A DNA stretch of 64,000 nucleotides from Pseudomonas sp. ok272 (GTDB lineage: Bacteria > Pseudomonadota > Gammaproteobacteria > Pseudomonadales > Pseudomonadaceae): positions 4,443 to 68,442 of the forward strand of contig NZ_FOCB01000016.1 in NCBI RefSeq assembly GCF_900109995.1. Reading direction: 5' to 3'. Below, piece after piece: positions 52,304 through 59,684 of this stretch; the stretch's first letter is position 1; every line of letters starts with the position of its first letter. The translations under genes were made by a program, and so were the position numbers. Under the pieces are notes generated by a model, which was not told where the DNA came from, searched no databases, and was given only the letters and a program-made list of their open reading frames with translations.

Positions 52304-52945
52304 TTGTCGCGCGCACTTGCTGTATCGACCGTGTTGCTCGCCTGCACCGGTTTGTTGTTGAGTGGTTGCCAGAATTCGCCCATGGGCAGCACGGCGGTCG
52401 GAGGGGTGCTCGGGTGCATTGGCGGTGCGGCGATTGCGGCCGGGACCGGCGGCCACCCGGGCACCGGTTGCGCCATCGGCGCCGCCCTGGGGGCGCCGAC
52501 GGGTTACTACGTGGGGCGTCAGAAGGACCTGGAAAACGCCCGGCAGGCCAAGGCGGCCATCGAGGCCCAGTCGGGTGATGTCGCCGTGGTGCAACTGACC
52601 ACCCGCCAGGAAGCCGTGCCGGCGGACAAGCGCAACGACGTCGGGGCCGCGAGTGTCGAGAGCATGGACTCGATGCAGGTCAACGTGCCGCAGACCCTGG
52701 TGAAAAAACGCGACAAGCGTCTCAAGCAGCCGCTGTCGCAAGTGGGCAACTACGTGTCCAGCGCCAGCAGCAAGGCCAACATCGTCGTCACCACCCGCAG
52801 CAAGAGCGACTTCAACTACATCGTCGCCAACATCAAGAAGGGCTACGCCGGCAAGGTCACGCCCGACAAGGTGACCTACGAGTACCGCGAGCTGACACGT
52901 GGCACCCAATCGGCGATCCAGGTGATGCCTAGCGCGCAGGTGTGA
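52304..52945 (+). CDS. Glycine-zipper lipoprotein of unknown function (TTG start)
   Basis: 213 residues with a lipoprotein signal peptide and lipobox LLLSGC (Cys22). Then comes a glycine-zipper segment (GGVLGCIGGAAIAAGTGGHPGTGCAIGAALGAPTGYYVG, described here in two halves at about residues 31-70) resembling outer-membrane glycine-zipper proteins, followed by a soluble C-terminal domain. The start is TTG 52304, six bases after AAAGGAG. An in-frame ATG at 52268 that overlaps the previous stop has no ribosome site and would spoil the signal peptide. Third gene of the operon; together the three could form a trans-envelope assembly. Confidence 0.72.
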   Translation: MSRALAVSTVLLACTGLLLSGCQNSPMGSTAVGGVLGCIGGAAIAAGTGGHPGTGCAIGAALGAPTGYYVGRQKDLENARQAKAAIEAQSGDVAVVQLTTRQEAVPADKRNDVGAASVESMDSMQVNVPQTLVKKRDKRLKQPLSQVGNYVSSASSKANIVVTTRSKSDFNYIVANIKKGYAGKVTPDKVTYEYRELTRGTQSAIQVMPSAQV

Positions 52946-52988
52946 GGGAAACCGCAGGTCTGACCCATCCATGTGGACTGACCCACTG

Positions 52989-53013
52989 CCTTCGCGAGCA
53001 GGCTCGCTCCCAC
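52989..53013. repeat. Single REP arm
   Basis: CCTTCGCGAGCAGGCTCGCT core without a clear partner, upstream of the copper ATPase promoter. Confidence 0.75.
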
Positions 53014-53095
53014 AAGGATCCATGGCGAACACGCATTCGCTGCCAGGCCCGCTCTCACGGATGTGGTGTGTTGGGTGTCGGATCGGCATTGCCCC

Positions 53096-53126
53096 TTGAC
53101 CTTCCCACGCGGGGAAGCTTTAGGCT
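53096..53126 (+). promoter_or_regulatory. MerR/CueR-type promoter of the copper ATPase gene
   Basis: -35 TTGACC (53096-53101) and -10 TAGGCT (53121-53126) are separated by 19 bases, the overlong spacer typical of MerR-family activated promoters. The spacer contains the dyad CTTCCC-ACGCG-GGGAAG (53101-53117), close to CueR sites that begin ACCTTCC. It lies 35 bases before the start codon. Copper activation through a CueR encoded elsewhere is expected. Confidence 0.75.
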
Positions 53127-53160
53127 CTCCTTCAATAGCCGCATTCAAGGGGTAGATCCA

Positions 53161-55701
53161 ATGTCTTCTGTCCAATCAGTGACCCACTCATCCACCGCCG
53201 TCACTCGCTTGAGCCTGCCGGTCGAGGGCATGACCTGCGCCTCGTGCGTCGGGCGTGTCGAGCGTGCGCTGAATGCCGTGCCCGGTGTGCAGAAGGCGTC
53301 GGTCAATCTGGCCACGGAGCGGGCCGACCTCACCTTCACCGGCGTGCCCGACCCGCAGGCGGCGGTGCGTGCGATTGAGAAGGCCGGCTACAGCGTGCGC
53401 GAAGAGACCACCGAGTTGGCGATTGAAGACATGACCTGCGCCTCCTGCGTGGGCCGGGTCGAGAAGGCGCTGGCCAAGGTGCCGGGCGTGCTCCAGGCCT
53501 CGGTCAACCTGGCGACCGAGCGGGCGCGGGTGCGCCACCTGGCCGGCGTGGTGGTCACGGCCGACCTTGAGGCCGCGGTCAAACTGGCGGGCTACCAGGC
53601 TCGGCGCGTGTCCGACGACAGCACGGATGCCGGCGATCAGGACGCCGAACGCCGCGAGGACGAGGCCCGTGGATTGCGCCGTTCCTTGACGATTGCCGCG
53701 CTCTTCACCTTGCCGGTGTTCATCCTGGAGATGGGCTCGCACCTGATCCCCGCCATGCACCATTGGGTGATGGGGGTGATGGGGCAGCAGACTAACTGGT
53801 ACGTGCAGTTCGTGTTCACTACCCTGGTGTTGTTCGGCCCGGGCCTGCGGTTCTTCCATAAAGGTGTGCCGGCGTTGCTGCGCGGTGCCCCGGACATGAA
53901 CTCGCTGGTCTCGGTCGGCACGGCGGCGGCGTATGGCTATTCGCTGGTGGCGACCTTTATCCCCGGCGTATTGCCGCTGGGCACGGCCAACGTGTACTTC
54001 GAGGCGGCGGCGGTGATCGTCACCTTGATCCTGCTCGGTCGTACGCTGGAAGCCCGCGCCAAGGGGCGCACCTCCCAGGCGATCAAGCGGCTCGTCGGCC
54101 TGCAGGCCAAGACGGCGCGGGTCGAGCGCAACGGCCAGACGCTGGAAATCCCCCTGGATCAAGTGACCACCGGCGACCTGGTGTTCGTGCGTCCCGGCGA
54201 GAAGGTGGCGGTCGACGGCGAGGTGGTCGAGGGCGCGTCGTATGTCGACGAGAGCATGATCAGCGGCGAGCCGGTGCCGGTGGCCAAAGGGGTGGGCAGC
54301 GAGGTCATCGGCGGCACGATCAACAAGACCGGTGCGTTCAGTTTCCGGGTGACCAAGATCGGCGCGAACACGGTATTGGCGCAAATCATTCGCCTGGTCG
54401 AGGAGGCGCAGGGTTCCAAGCTGCCGATCCAGGCGCTGGTCGACAAGGTGACCATGTGGTTCGTCCCGGCGGTGATGGCGGCGGCCACAGCGACCTTCCT
54501 GGTCTGGTTGATCTTCGGGCCGGCCCCGGCGCTGACCTTTGCGCTGGTCAACGCGGTAGCGGTGCTGATCATTGCCTGCCCGTGCGCGATGGGGCTGGCC
54601 ACGCCCACCTCGATCATGGTCGGGACCGGGCGCGCGGCTGAACTGGGCGTGCTGTTTCGCAAGGGCGAAGCCTTACAGGCGTTGCGCGATGTGAGTGTGA
54701 TTGCGCTGGACAAGACCGGCACGCTGACCAAGGGCCGCCCTGAGCTGACCGATTTGGTCCCGGCTGAAGGCTTCGAGTACAACGAAGTGCTCGGGCTGGT
54801 GGCGGCGGTGGAGACCCGCTCCGAGCACCCGATTGCCGAAGCGATTGTGGCCGCTGCCAAGTTGCGGGGCATTACCCTGGCGCCCATCGAGACCTTCGAC
54901 GCGGTACCGGGCTTTGGCGTGTCGGCTCAGGTCGCCGGGCGCACCGTCGCCGTCGGCGCGGACCGCTTCATGACGAAGCTGGGGTTGGATGTCTCGAGCT
55001 TCGTCGCGACCGCCCAGCGCCTCGGCGAGCAGGGCAAAAGCCCGCTCTACGCGGCCATCGACGGTCGCTTGGCGGCGGTGATCGCGGTCGCCGATCCGAT
55101 CAAGGAAACCACCTTTGAAGCGATCAAGGCGCTGCACGCGCTGGGTCTCAAGGTGGCGATGATCACCGGCGACAATGCGGCAACGGCCGCCGCGATTGCC
55201 AAGCAGTTGGGCATCGATGAAGTGGCGGCCGAGGTGCTGCCCGACGGCAAGGTCGCGGCGCTGAAGCAGTTCCGGGCCAACGGTGCGCGGGTCGCCTTCG
55301 TCGGCGACGGCATCAACGACGCCCCGGCGCTGGCCGAGGCGGATGTGGGGCTTGCCATCGGCACGGGCACCGATGTGGCCATCGAGGCGGCGGACGTGGT
55401 GCTGATGTCGGGCGACCTGCGTGGCGTGCCGAATGCCATCGCCTTGAGCCAGGCGACCATCCGCAACATCAAGCAGAACCTGTTCTGGGCCTTCGCCTAC
55501 AACGCCGTGCTGATCCCGGTGGCGGCCGGCGCGCTCTACCCACTGAACGGCACGCTGCTGTCGCCGATCTTCGCGGCGGCCGCGATGGCGCTCTCCAGCA
55601 TCTTCGTACTCGGCAACGCGCTGCGGCTCAATGGGTTCCGGGCGCCGATGAGTGTGGAGGGGCGTGGTGAGGCCAATCCAACCAGCGTCAAGGGGGCCTG
55701 A
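53161..55701 (+). CDS. copA: Copper(I)-exporting P1B-type ATPase
   Basis: 846 residues. Two N-terminal heavy-metal-associated domains carry the metal-binding Cys26/Cys29 (GMTCASC) and Cys93/Cys96 (DMTCASC). Then come a P1B core with the transmembrane CPC at 473-475, the phosphorylated Asp517 in DKTGTLTKG, SEHPIAEAI with the nucleotide-domain HP, MITGDN and GDGINDAPAL. The YNAVLIP and MALSS segments near the end mark the Cu(I) subgroup. Pumps Cu(I) from cytoplasm to periplasm. Also called CueA in P. putida. No cueR gene is adjacent. The ATG at 53161 is chosen; the longer reading passes through the promoter. Confidence 0.93.
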   Translation: MSSVQSVTHSSTAVTRLSLPVEGMTCASCVGRVERALNAVPGVQKASVNLATERADLTFTGVPDPQAAVRAIEKAGYSVREETTELAIEDMTCASCVGRVEKALAKVPGVLQASVNLATERARVRHLAGVVVTADLEAAVKLAGYQARRVSDDSTDAGDQDAERREDEARGLRRSLTIAALFTLPVFILEMGSHLIPAMHHWVMGVMGQQTNWYVQFVFTTLVLFGPGLRFFHKGVPALLRGAPDMNSLVSVGTAAAYGYSLVATFIPGVLPLGTANVYFEAAAVIVTLILLGRTLEARAKGRTSQAIKRLVGLQAKTARVERNGQTLEIPLDQVTTGDLVFVRPGEKVAVDGEVVEGASYVDESMISGEPVPVAKGVGSEVIGGTINKTGAFSFRVTKIGANTVLAQIIRLVEEAQGSKLPIQALVDKVTMWFVPAVMAAATATFLVWLIFGPAPALTFALVNAVAVLIIACPCAMGLATPTSIMVGTGRAAELGVLFRKGEALQALRDVSVIALDKTGTLTKGRPELTDLVPAEGFEYNEVLGLVAAVETRSEHPIAEAIVAAAKLRGITLAPIETFDAVPGFGVSAQVAGRTVAVGADRFMTKLGLDVSSFVATAQRLGEQGKSPLYAAIDGRLAAVIAVADPIKETTFEAIKALHALGLKVAMITGDNAATAAAIAKQLGIDEVAAEVLPDGKVAALKQFRANGARVAFVGDGINDAPALAEADVGLAIGTGTDVAIEAADVVLMSGDLRGVPNAIALSQATIRNIKQNLFWAFAYNAVLIPVAAGALYPLNGTLLSPIFAAAAMALSSIFVLGNALRLNGFRAPMSVEGRGEANPTSVKGA

Positions 55702-56091
55702 GCCGGCGTCTTCGTCGGCCAGCCGGTCTCGCTCCCACGGGGGATGTGGTTGAGCCCCAGGAGGTAGGCCGGGCGCGGACAGGGTACGAGCCTGCTCGCG
55801 AAGCAGGCGACACATCACGCATGGGCTGGCGGACGGTGGGAAGTAACGTTACATTTTCTCGCAAAAAATGACTGTCAGCCCGTATGCCCCTCATCGAACG
55901 CGGTGCGCTCCCTTTTGAGGAAACCGACCGGGTGCGTGCGCCACGTCAGTGCAACCGGCCACTTTGGGCTGCTCGGAGCACCTGATGGCCGCGACCTGGA
56001 GTAAGTGGCACGCTTTTTTCATGGAAAATCTACGCGCAAGCCTGGCCCTGGCCATTAAGTCTTGCCGACAGACATCGCACGCCTTGAGCGC

Positions 56092-56107
56092 CAGGTAATG
56101 AAGCCTG
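56092..56107 (+). promoter_or_regulatory. Putative ANTAR-target hairpin (antiterminator) in the operon leader
   Basis: CAGGT-AATGAA-GCCTG folds into a 5-bp stem (one G-U pair) with a hexaloop whose first base is A and fourth is G, the consensus of RNA hairpins bound by ANTAR proteins such as AmiR. Its 3' strand (56104-56107) is also the beginning of the terminator stem at 56104-56133, so the two cannot form together. A matching upstream hairpin with the same loop rule was not found, which is the weak point. Confidence 0.6.
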
Positions 56108-56142
56108 ATCGACCAGTTCTCTGGTCGATCAGGTTTTTTTTT
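56104..56142 (+). terminator. Intrinsic terminator in the leader of the amiC-like operon
   Basis: A perfect 13-bp stem, CCTGATCGACCAG and its complement, with the loop TTCT, followed directly by nine T residues (56134-56142). It ends 11 bases before the amiC-like start codon, so it must attenuate the operon and does not end the copper ATPase transcript alone. In P. aeruginosa AmiR acts by preventing a leader terminator; the same arrangement is inferred here. Confidence 0.9.
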
Positions 56143-56153
56143 GGGAAAAAAAG

Positions 56154-57293
56154 ATGCGTCGAACCATTGAGGTTGGGCTGTTGCTCTCCACCGAGGGGAC
56201 TTACAAAAGTGTTGGCCGCAATGCGTTGGCCGGGGCCACGCACGCGCTCGCGCAGATTAATGCCAATGCCGATCATGACTTTGTCCTGAAGGCCACCCAC
56301 CTTGATCCGCAAGGTGTGTTGCACCAGTACAGCGAAGGCGCTGTGCAGTTAATGCAGGCCGGGATTCGGCACATCTTCGGCACGACCACCTCGGCCAGTC
56401 GCAAGGAGATCATCCCGGACCTGGAACAGAGCGCCGGCCTGCTGTGGTACGCCTGCCCGTACGAAGGGTTTGAGAGCAGCGAGCATGTGCTTTATCTGGG
56501 CGGGTGCCCGAACCAGACGTTGATCCCGTTGTTGCGCTACGCCTTGCGCACCTTTGGCGCGCGTGCCGTGCTGCTCGGTTCGAACTACAGTTGGGGCTGG
56601 GAAAGTAATCGCGTTGCCCGTGAAGTGCTCGAAATGGCGGGCGCCGAGGTGCTGCTGGAGCGCTACATCCACCTGGACGCGACGCCCTTCAGTGAGTTGA
56701 TCCAGACACTGCTGGCGCAGCGGCCGGCGTTCGTCCTCAACAATCTGATCGGGACGTCCTCCTACGCCTTTTTGCAGCAGTTGGACGCCGCGTGCCACGC
56801 CGTTGGCTGGCGCCTGCCGGTGTTGAGCTGCAACCTGACCGAGGCCGAGCTGGCGGATGTCGGCGACATGCGCAGCCTGCGCGTGCTGTCGTGCGGGCCA
56901 TTCTTTGAAGCCGTTGCCCCGGCGTTCAGCCAGCAGCAGCACATGCTGCATGGGGCCTATCCGATTTCGCACTTCTACACCGGGATGTACGTGGCCCTGC
57001 ACCTGTTTGCCCGCGCACTGGAGCAGTGCGGCAGCGATGATCCCGAGGGGATCTGCCGCTACGTCTACGATCACCCGCAGGACAGTGTGTTCGGCACCCT
57101 GGACGTCGCCGAGCGCAACAACCACAGCAGCCAGCCGTGCCACATTGCCGAACTGCGCGGGGGGCGCTTCGTGGTCTTGCACAGTGAGGCACAGCCCGTG
57201 CCGGCGGACCCTTACCTGACCGCCACTGACCTGAGTGAATTCCATCGCCTGCGCGCGGTTGCGCCCGCACCCCGCCTGAGGATCGTCAAATGA
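56154..57293 (+). CDS. amiC: AmiC-like amide sensor / negative regulator
   Basis: 379 residues, close to the length of P. aeruginosa AmiC, with a periplasmic-binding-protein type I fold but no signal peptide, so cytoplasmic. Recognisable segments: EVGLLLSTEGTYKSVGRNALAGATHALAQIN at the N-terminus, HIFGTTTSASRKEI (ligand site), YLGGCPNQTLIPLL and LLGSNYSWGWESNRVAREVLE. AmiC-type proteins bind amides and release AmiR. Stop and next start overlap as ATGA (57290-57293). The ligand here may differ from acetamide. First gene after the leader terminator. Confidence 0.85.
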   Translation: MRRTIEVGLLLSTEGTYKSVGRNALAGATHALAQINANADHDFVLKATHLDPQGVLHQYSEGAVQLMQAGIRHIFGTTTSASRKEIIPDLEQSAGLLWYACPYEGFESSEHVLYLGGCPNQTLIPLLRYALRTFGARAVLLGSNYSWGWESNRVAREVLEMAGAEVLLERYIHLDATPFSELIQTLLAQRPAFVLNNLIGTSSYAFLQQLDAACHAVGWRLPVLSCNLTEAELADVGDMRSLRVLSCGPFFEAVAPAFSQQQHMLHGAYPISHFYTGMYVALHLFARALEQCGSDDPEGICRYVYDHPQDSVFGTLDVAERNNHSSQPCHIAELRGGRFVVLHSEAQPVPADPYLTATDLSEFHRLRAVAPAPRLRIVK

Positions 57294-57883
57294 GCCTGTT
57301 CAAACGCCCGGACTTTGAAACGGGACGGTTGCTGTTGATCGACTGCGAACCGCGCACCCTGGCCAATCTGCAAAAGAGCCTGCAACGCCTGGGGATCACC
57401 GCGCAGGTGTTGTTTGAGGACGGGGATGATTCGCTCGACGGGTGCTTTGCCGCCATCGTCGAGCTGGAGCCGTTCGCCAGCCCCGTCACCCTGCAACGCC
57501 TGAACGCAGCCGGGGTGCCGATCGTTGCGCTGACCTCCCACGAAACCCTGTCGCATATCCAGCGGGCCATCGAGTTGGGGGCGACGGCTTTGCTAAACAA
57601 GCCCATCACCCAAGGCTCGGTCTATACCACGCTGATGATGGCGGTCGGTTTGCGTGAACGACTGGACACCGACGCCCGCACCCTCGAGACACTGCAGCAA
57701 CGGCTCTTGGCCCGGCCGTTGCAGGCCCGGGCCTTGGCGCGGTTGATGGTCGAGCAGCAGATTGATGAGCATGAGGCGTATGAGCGCCTGCGCAGCCTGT
57801 CCATGCGCCTGAACCGCAGCCTGGATGACCTGTGTGCCGACATGGCGGCCGATCATCTGCAACCGAGCCGGGGCCAACTATGA
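57290..57883 (+). CDS. amiR: AmiR-like ANTAR antiterminator
   Basis: 197 residues (P. aeruginosa AmiR is 196). An N-terminal pseudo-receiver domain (about residues 10-125, lacking the usual phospho-Asp set) is followed by a coiled coil and a C-terminal ANTAR RNA-binding domain at about 135-190 (ARPLQARALARLMVEQQ, DEHEAYERLRSLSMRLNRSLDDLC). It binds leader RNA when freed from AmiC. The hairpin pair at 56092-56142 is the expected target. Overlaps both neighbours by four bases. Confidence 0.9.
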   Translation: MSLFKRPDFETGRLLLIDCEPRTLANLQKSLQRLGITAQVLFEDGDDSLDGCFAAIVELEPFASPVTLQRLNAAGVPIVALTSHETLSHIQRAIELGATALLNKPITQGSVYTTLMMAVGLRERLDTDARTLETLQQRLLARPLQARALARLMVEQQIDEHEAYERLRSLSMRLNRSLDDLCADMAADHLQPSRGQL

Positions 57884-58728
57884 AGGTGTTGCGTGCCTTG
57901 GTCAGTCGTCCGGCTGTGGCGTTGTCGCTGTTGTACATCGTGGTGGTGGTGTTGCTGGCGTTGTTTGCGCCGTGGATGAGCCCGCACGATCCCGCCGAGC
58001 AATTTGTCGAAGGCCTGTCGCTGGAGGGTGCGCCGCTGCCGCCGGATACGCCGTACCTGTTGGGCACCGATCTGCTCGGCCGTGACTTGCTCTCGCGCTT
58101 GATCTATGGCGCGCGCACTTCGCTGTTCATCGGCTTGCTCGCCAATGGCCTGGCGGTGCTGATTGGCACGCTGGTGGGGCTGACGGCGGGCTTCTTGCGC
58201 GGCTGGATCGGCAGCACGCTGATGCGGTTCACCGACTTGATGATGGCGTTCCCGGCCTTGCTGCTGGCGATTGCGCTGTCGGCGATTTTCCAGCCCAGCG
58301 TGTGGATCGTCGCGTTGGTGATCGCCATGGTCAACTGGGTGCAGATCGCCCGGGTGATCTATTCCGAGACCATTGCCCTGAGTGCCCGCGACTTCGTGGC
58401 CGTGGAGCGCACCCTGGGCGCCAGTTCGCTGCGCATCCTGTTCTCGCACCTGCTGCCGCATTTGCTGCCGACCATCCTGGTCTGGGCCACGCTGGGCATT
58501 TCCACCACGGTGTTGCTTGAAGCGACCCTGTCGTATCTCGGGGTGGGGGTCCAGCCACCGACGCCGAGCTGGGGCAACATCATTTTCGAAAGCCAGACCT
58601 ACTTCACCTCCGCGCCGTGGCTGGTGTTCTTTCCCGGGATCGCCATTGTCCTGCTGTCGCTGGCCTTCAACCTGGTCGGCGATGCGCTGCGTGACGAGCT
58701 CGATCCAACCCTGCAAGGGAGAAGCTGA
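57880..58728 (+). CDS. ABC transporter permease, DppC/OppC type
   Basis: 282 residues, six membrane segments. An N-terminal DppC-type extension (FAPWMSPHDPAEQF, then LLGTDLLGRDLLSRLIYGARTSL) precedes the permease domain with the EAA loop (VERTLGASSLRILFSHLLPHLLPTILV). Part of a peptide/nickel/opine-type importer. It begins within the amiR stop (ATGA). Here the C-type permease gene comes before the B-type, the reverse of the common dppBC order. Confidence 0.9.
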   Translation: MKVLRALVSRPAVALSLLYIVVVVLLALFAPWMSPHDPAEQFVEGLSLEGAPLPPDTPYLLGTDLLGRDLLSRLIYGARTSLFIGLLANGLAVLIGTLVGLTAGFLRGWIGSTLMRFTDLMMAFPALLLAIALSAIFQPSVWIVALVIAMVNWVQIARVIYSETIALSARDFVAVERTLGASSLRILFSHLLPHLLPTILVWATLGISTTVLLEATLSYLGVGVQPPTPSWGNIIFESQTYFTSAPWLVFFPGIAIVLLSLAFNLVGDALRDELDPTLQGRS

Positions 58729-59655
58729 ATGTTCGCCTTCATCAGTCGTCGTGTCGGCTATTCGCTGCTGATCCTGCTCGGCGTGACCTTCATCACGTAT
58801 TTGCTGCTGTTCATGCTGCCGGCTGACCCCGCGCGCCAGATCGCCGGGCGCAGCGCCACCCCCGAAGTGGTGGCCGGGATTCGCACGCAGTTGGGCTTGG
58901 ACCTGCCGTTCTATCAGCAATACGCCAACTACCTGGGCAACCTGGTGCAGGGCGATCTCGGCCGTTCCTACATCCAGCGCAGCCCGGTGACCGAGTTGAT
59001 CGGCGCGCGCCTGCGCCCGTCACTGGAGTTGATGGCGGCGGGTATCGGCTTCGAGTTGTTGATCGGCATCAGCCTGGGGGTGATTGCTGCGCTGCGCCGT
59101 GACAGTTGGGCCGACAAAGCCCTGATGGCGCTCTCGTTCATTGGGGTGTCAGCCCCGCAGTTCATTGCGGCGATGCTGTTCCTGTACTTCTTCGCCGTGC
59201 AGTTGGACTGGTTCCCCATGGGCGGTTATGGCGGCTTCGAACACCTGCTGTTGCCGGCCCTGACCCTGGGGATCCTGGGCAGCGGCTGGTACTCGCGCAT
59301 GGTGCGTTCGTCGATGATCGAGGTGCTGCACCAGGATTTTATCCGCACCGCCCGCGCCAAAGGCCTGAGCCGGGTGCGCGTGGTCCTGCGCCATGTGCTG
59401 CCCAACGCCATCGTGCCGGTGATCCCGATGATCGGCATCGACATCGGCATCTTCATGGGCGGGCTGGTGGTGGTCGAGTCGGTCTTTGGCTGGCCGGGGA
59501 TCGGCCAGTTGACGTGGCAGGCAATCCAGCAAGTCGACATCCCGGTGATCGTCGGAGTGACCACCGTGTCGGCGGTGGCCATCGTGCTGGGCAACCTGGT
59601 CGCCGACCTGGTGATCCCATGGGTCGACCCGCGCATCGACATCAAAAAACACTAA
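58729..59655 (+). CDS. ABC transporter permease, DppB/OppB type
   Basis: 308 residues with six membrane segments and the DppB pattern: FISRRVGYSLLILLGVTFITYLL at the start, the GLDLPFYQQYANYLGNLVQGDLGRSY loop, and the EAA motif TARAKGLSRVRVVLRHVLPNAIVPVI. It starts immediately after the previous stop. Forms the channel together with the permease encoded at 57880. Confidence 0.92.
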   Translation: MFAFISRRVGYSLLILLGVTFITYLLLFMLPADPARQIAGRSATPEVVAGIRTQLGLDLPFYQQYANYLGNLVQGDLGRSYIQRSPVTELIGARLRPSLELMAAGIGFELLIGISLGVIAALRRDSWADKALMALSFIGVSAPQFIAAMLFLYFFAVQLDWFPMGGYGGFEHLLLPALTLGILGSGWYSRMVRSSMIEVLHQDFIRTARAKGLSRVRVVLRHVLPNAIVPVIPMIGIDIGIFMGGLVVVESVFGWPGIGQLTWQAIQQVDIPVIVGVTTVSAVAIVLGNLVADLVIPWVDPRIDIKKH

Positions 59656-59684
59656 GAAACTCAACGTAGGTAAGGGGCTGGAGC

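Larger units (their letters stand above)
55702..56153. other. 452-bp intergenic region with the ami-type leader
   Basis: Contains eroded REP arms (about 55727-55740 and 55786-55806), a perfect 10-bp palindrome GTAACGTTAC (55843-55852) that could be an operator, and the leader of the downstream operon with its hairpins. A sequence TGGCACG-N4-TTTCA at 56006-56021 resembles a sigma-54 promoter but lacks the G of the -12 GC pair, so it is a weak candidate. No gene seen. Confidence 0.5.

Noticed and set aside
56006..56021. Sigma-54-like promoter TGGCACG-N4-TTTCA upstream of the ami-type leader
   Set aside because: The -12 element lacks the essential G of GC; mentioned only as a weak possibility in the intergenic entry.
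56055..56085. Search for the first ANTAR hairpin; GTCT...AGAC around 56059-56073 forms a stem
   Set aside because: The loop has seven bases and lacks A1/G4, so it does not fit the motif.
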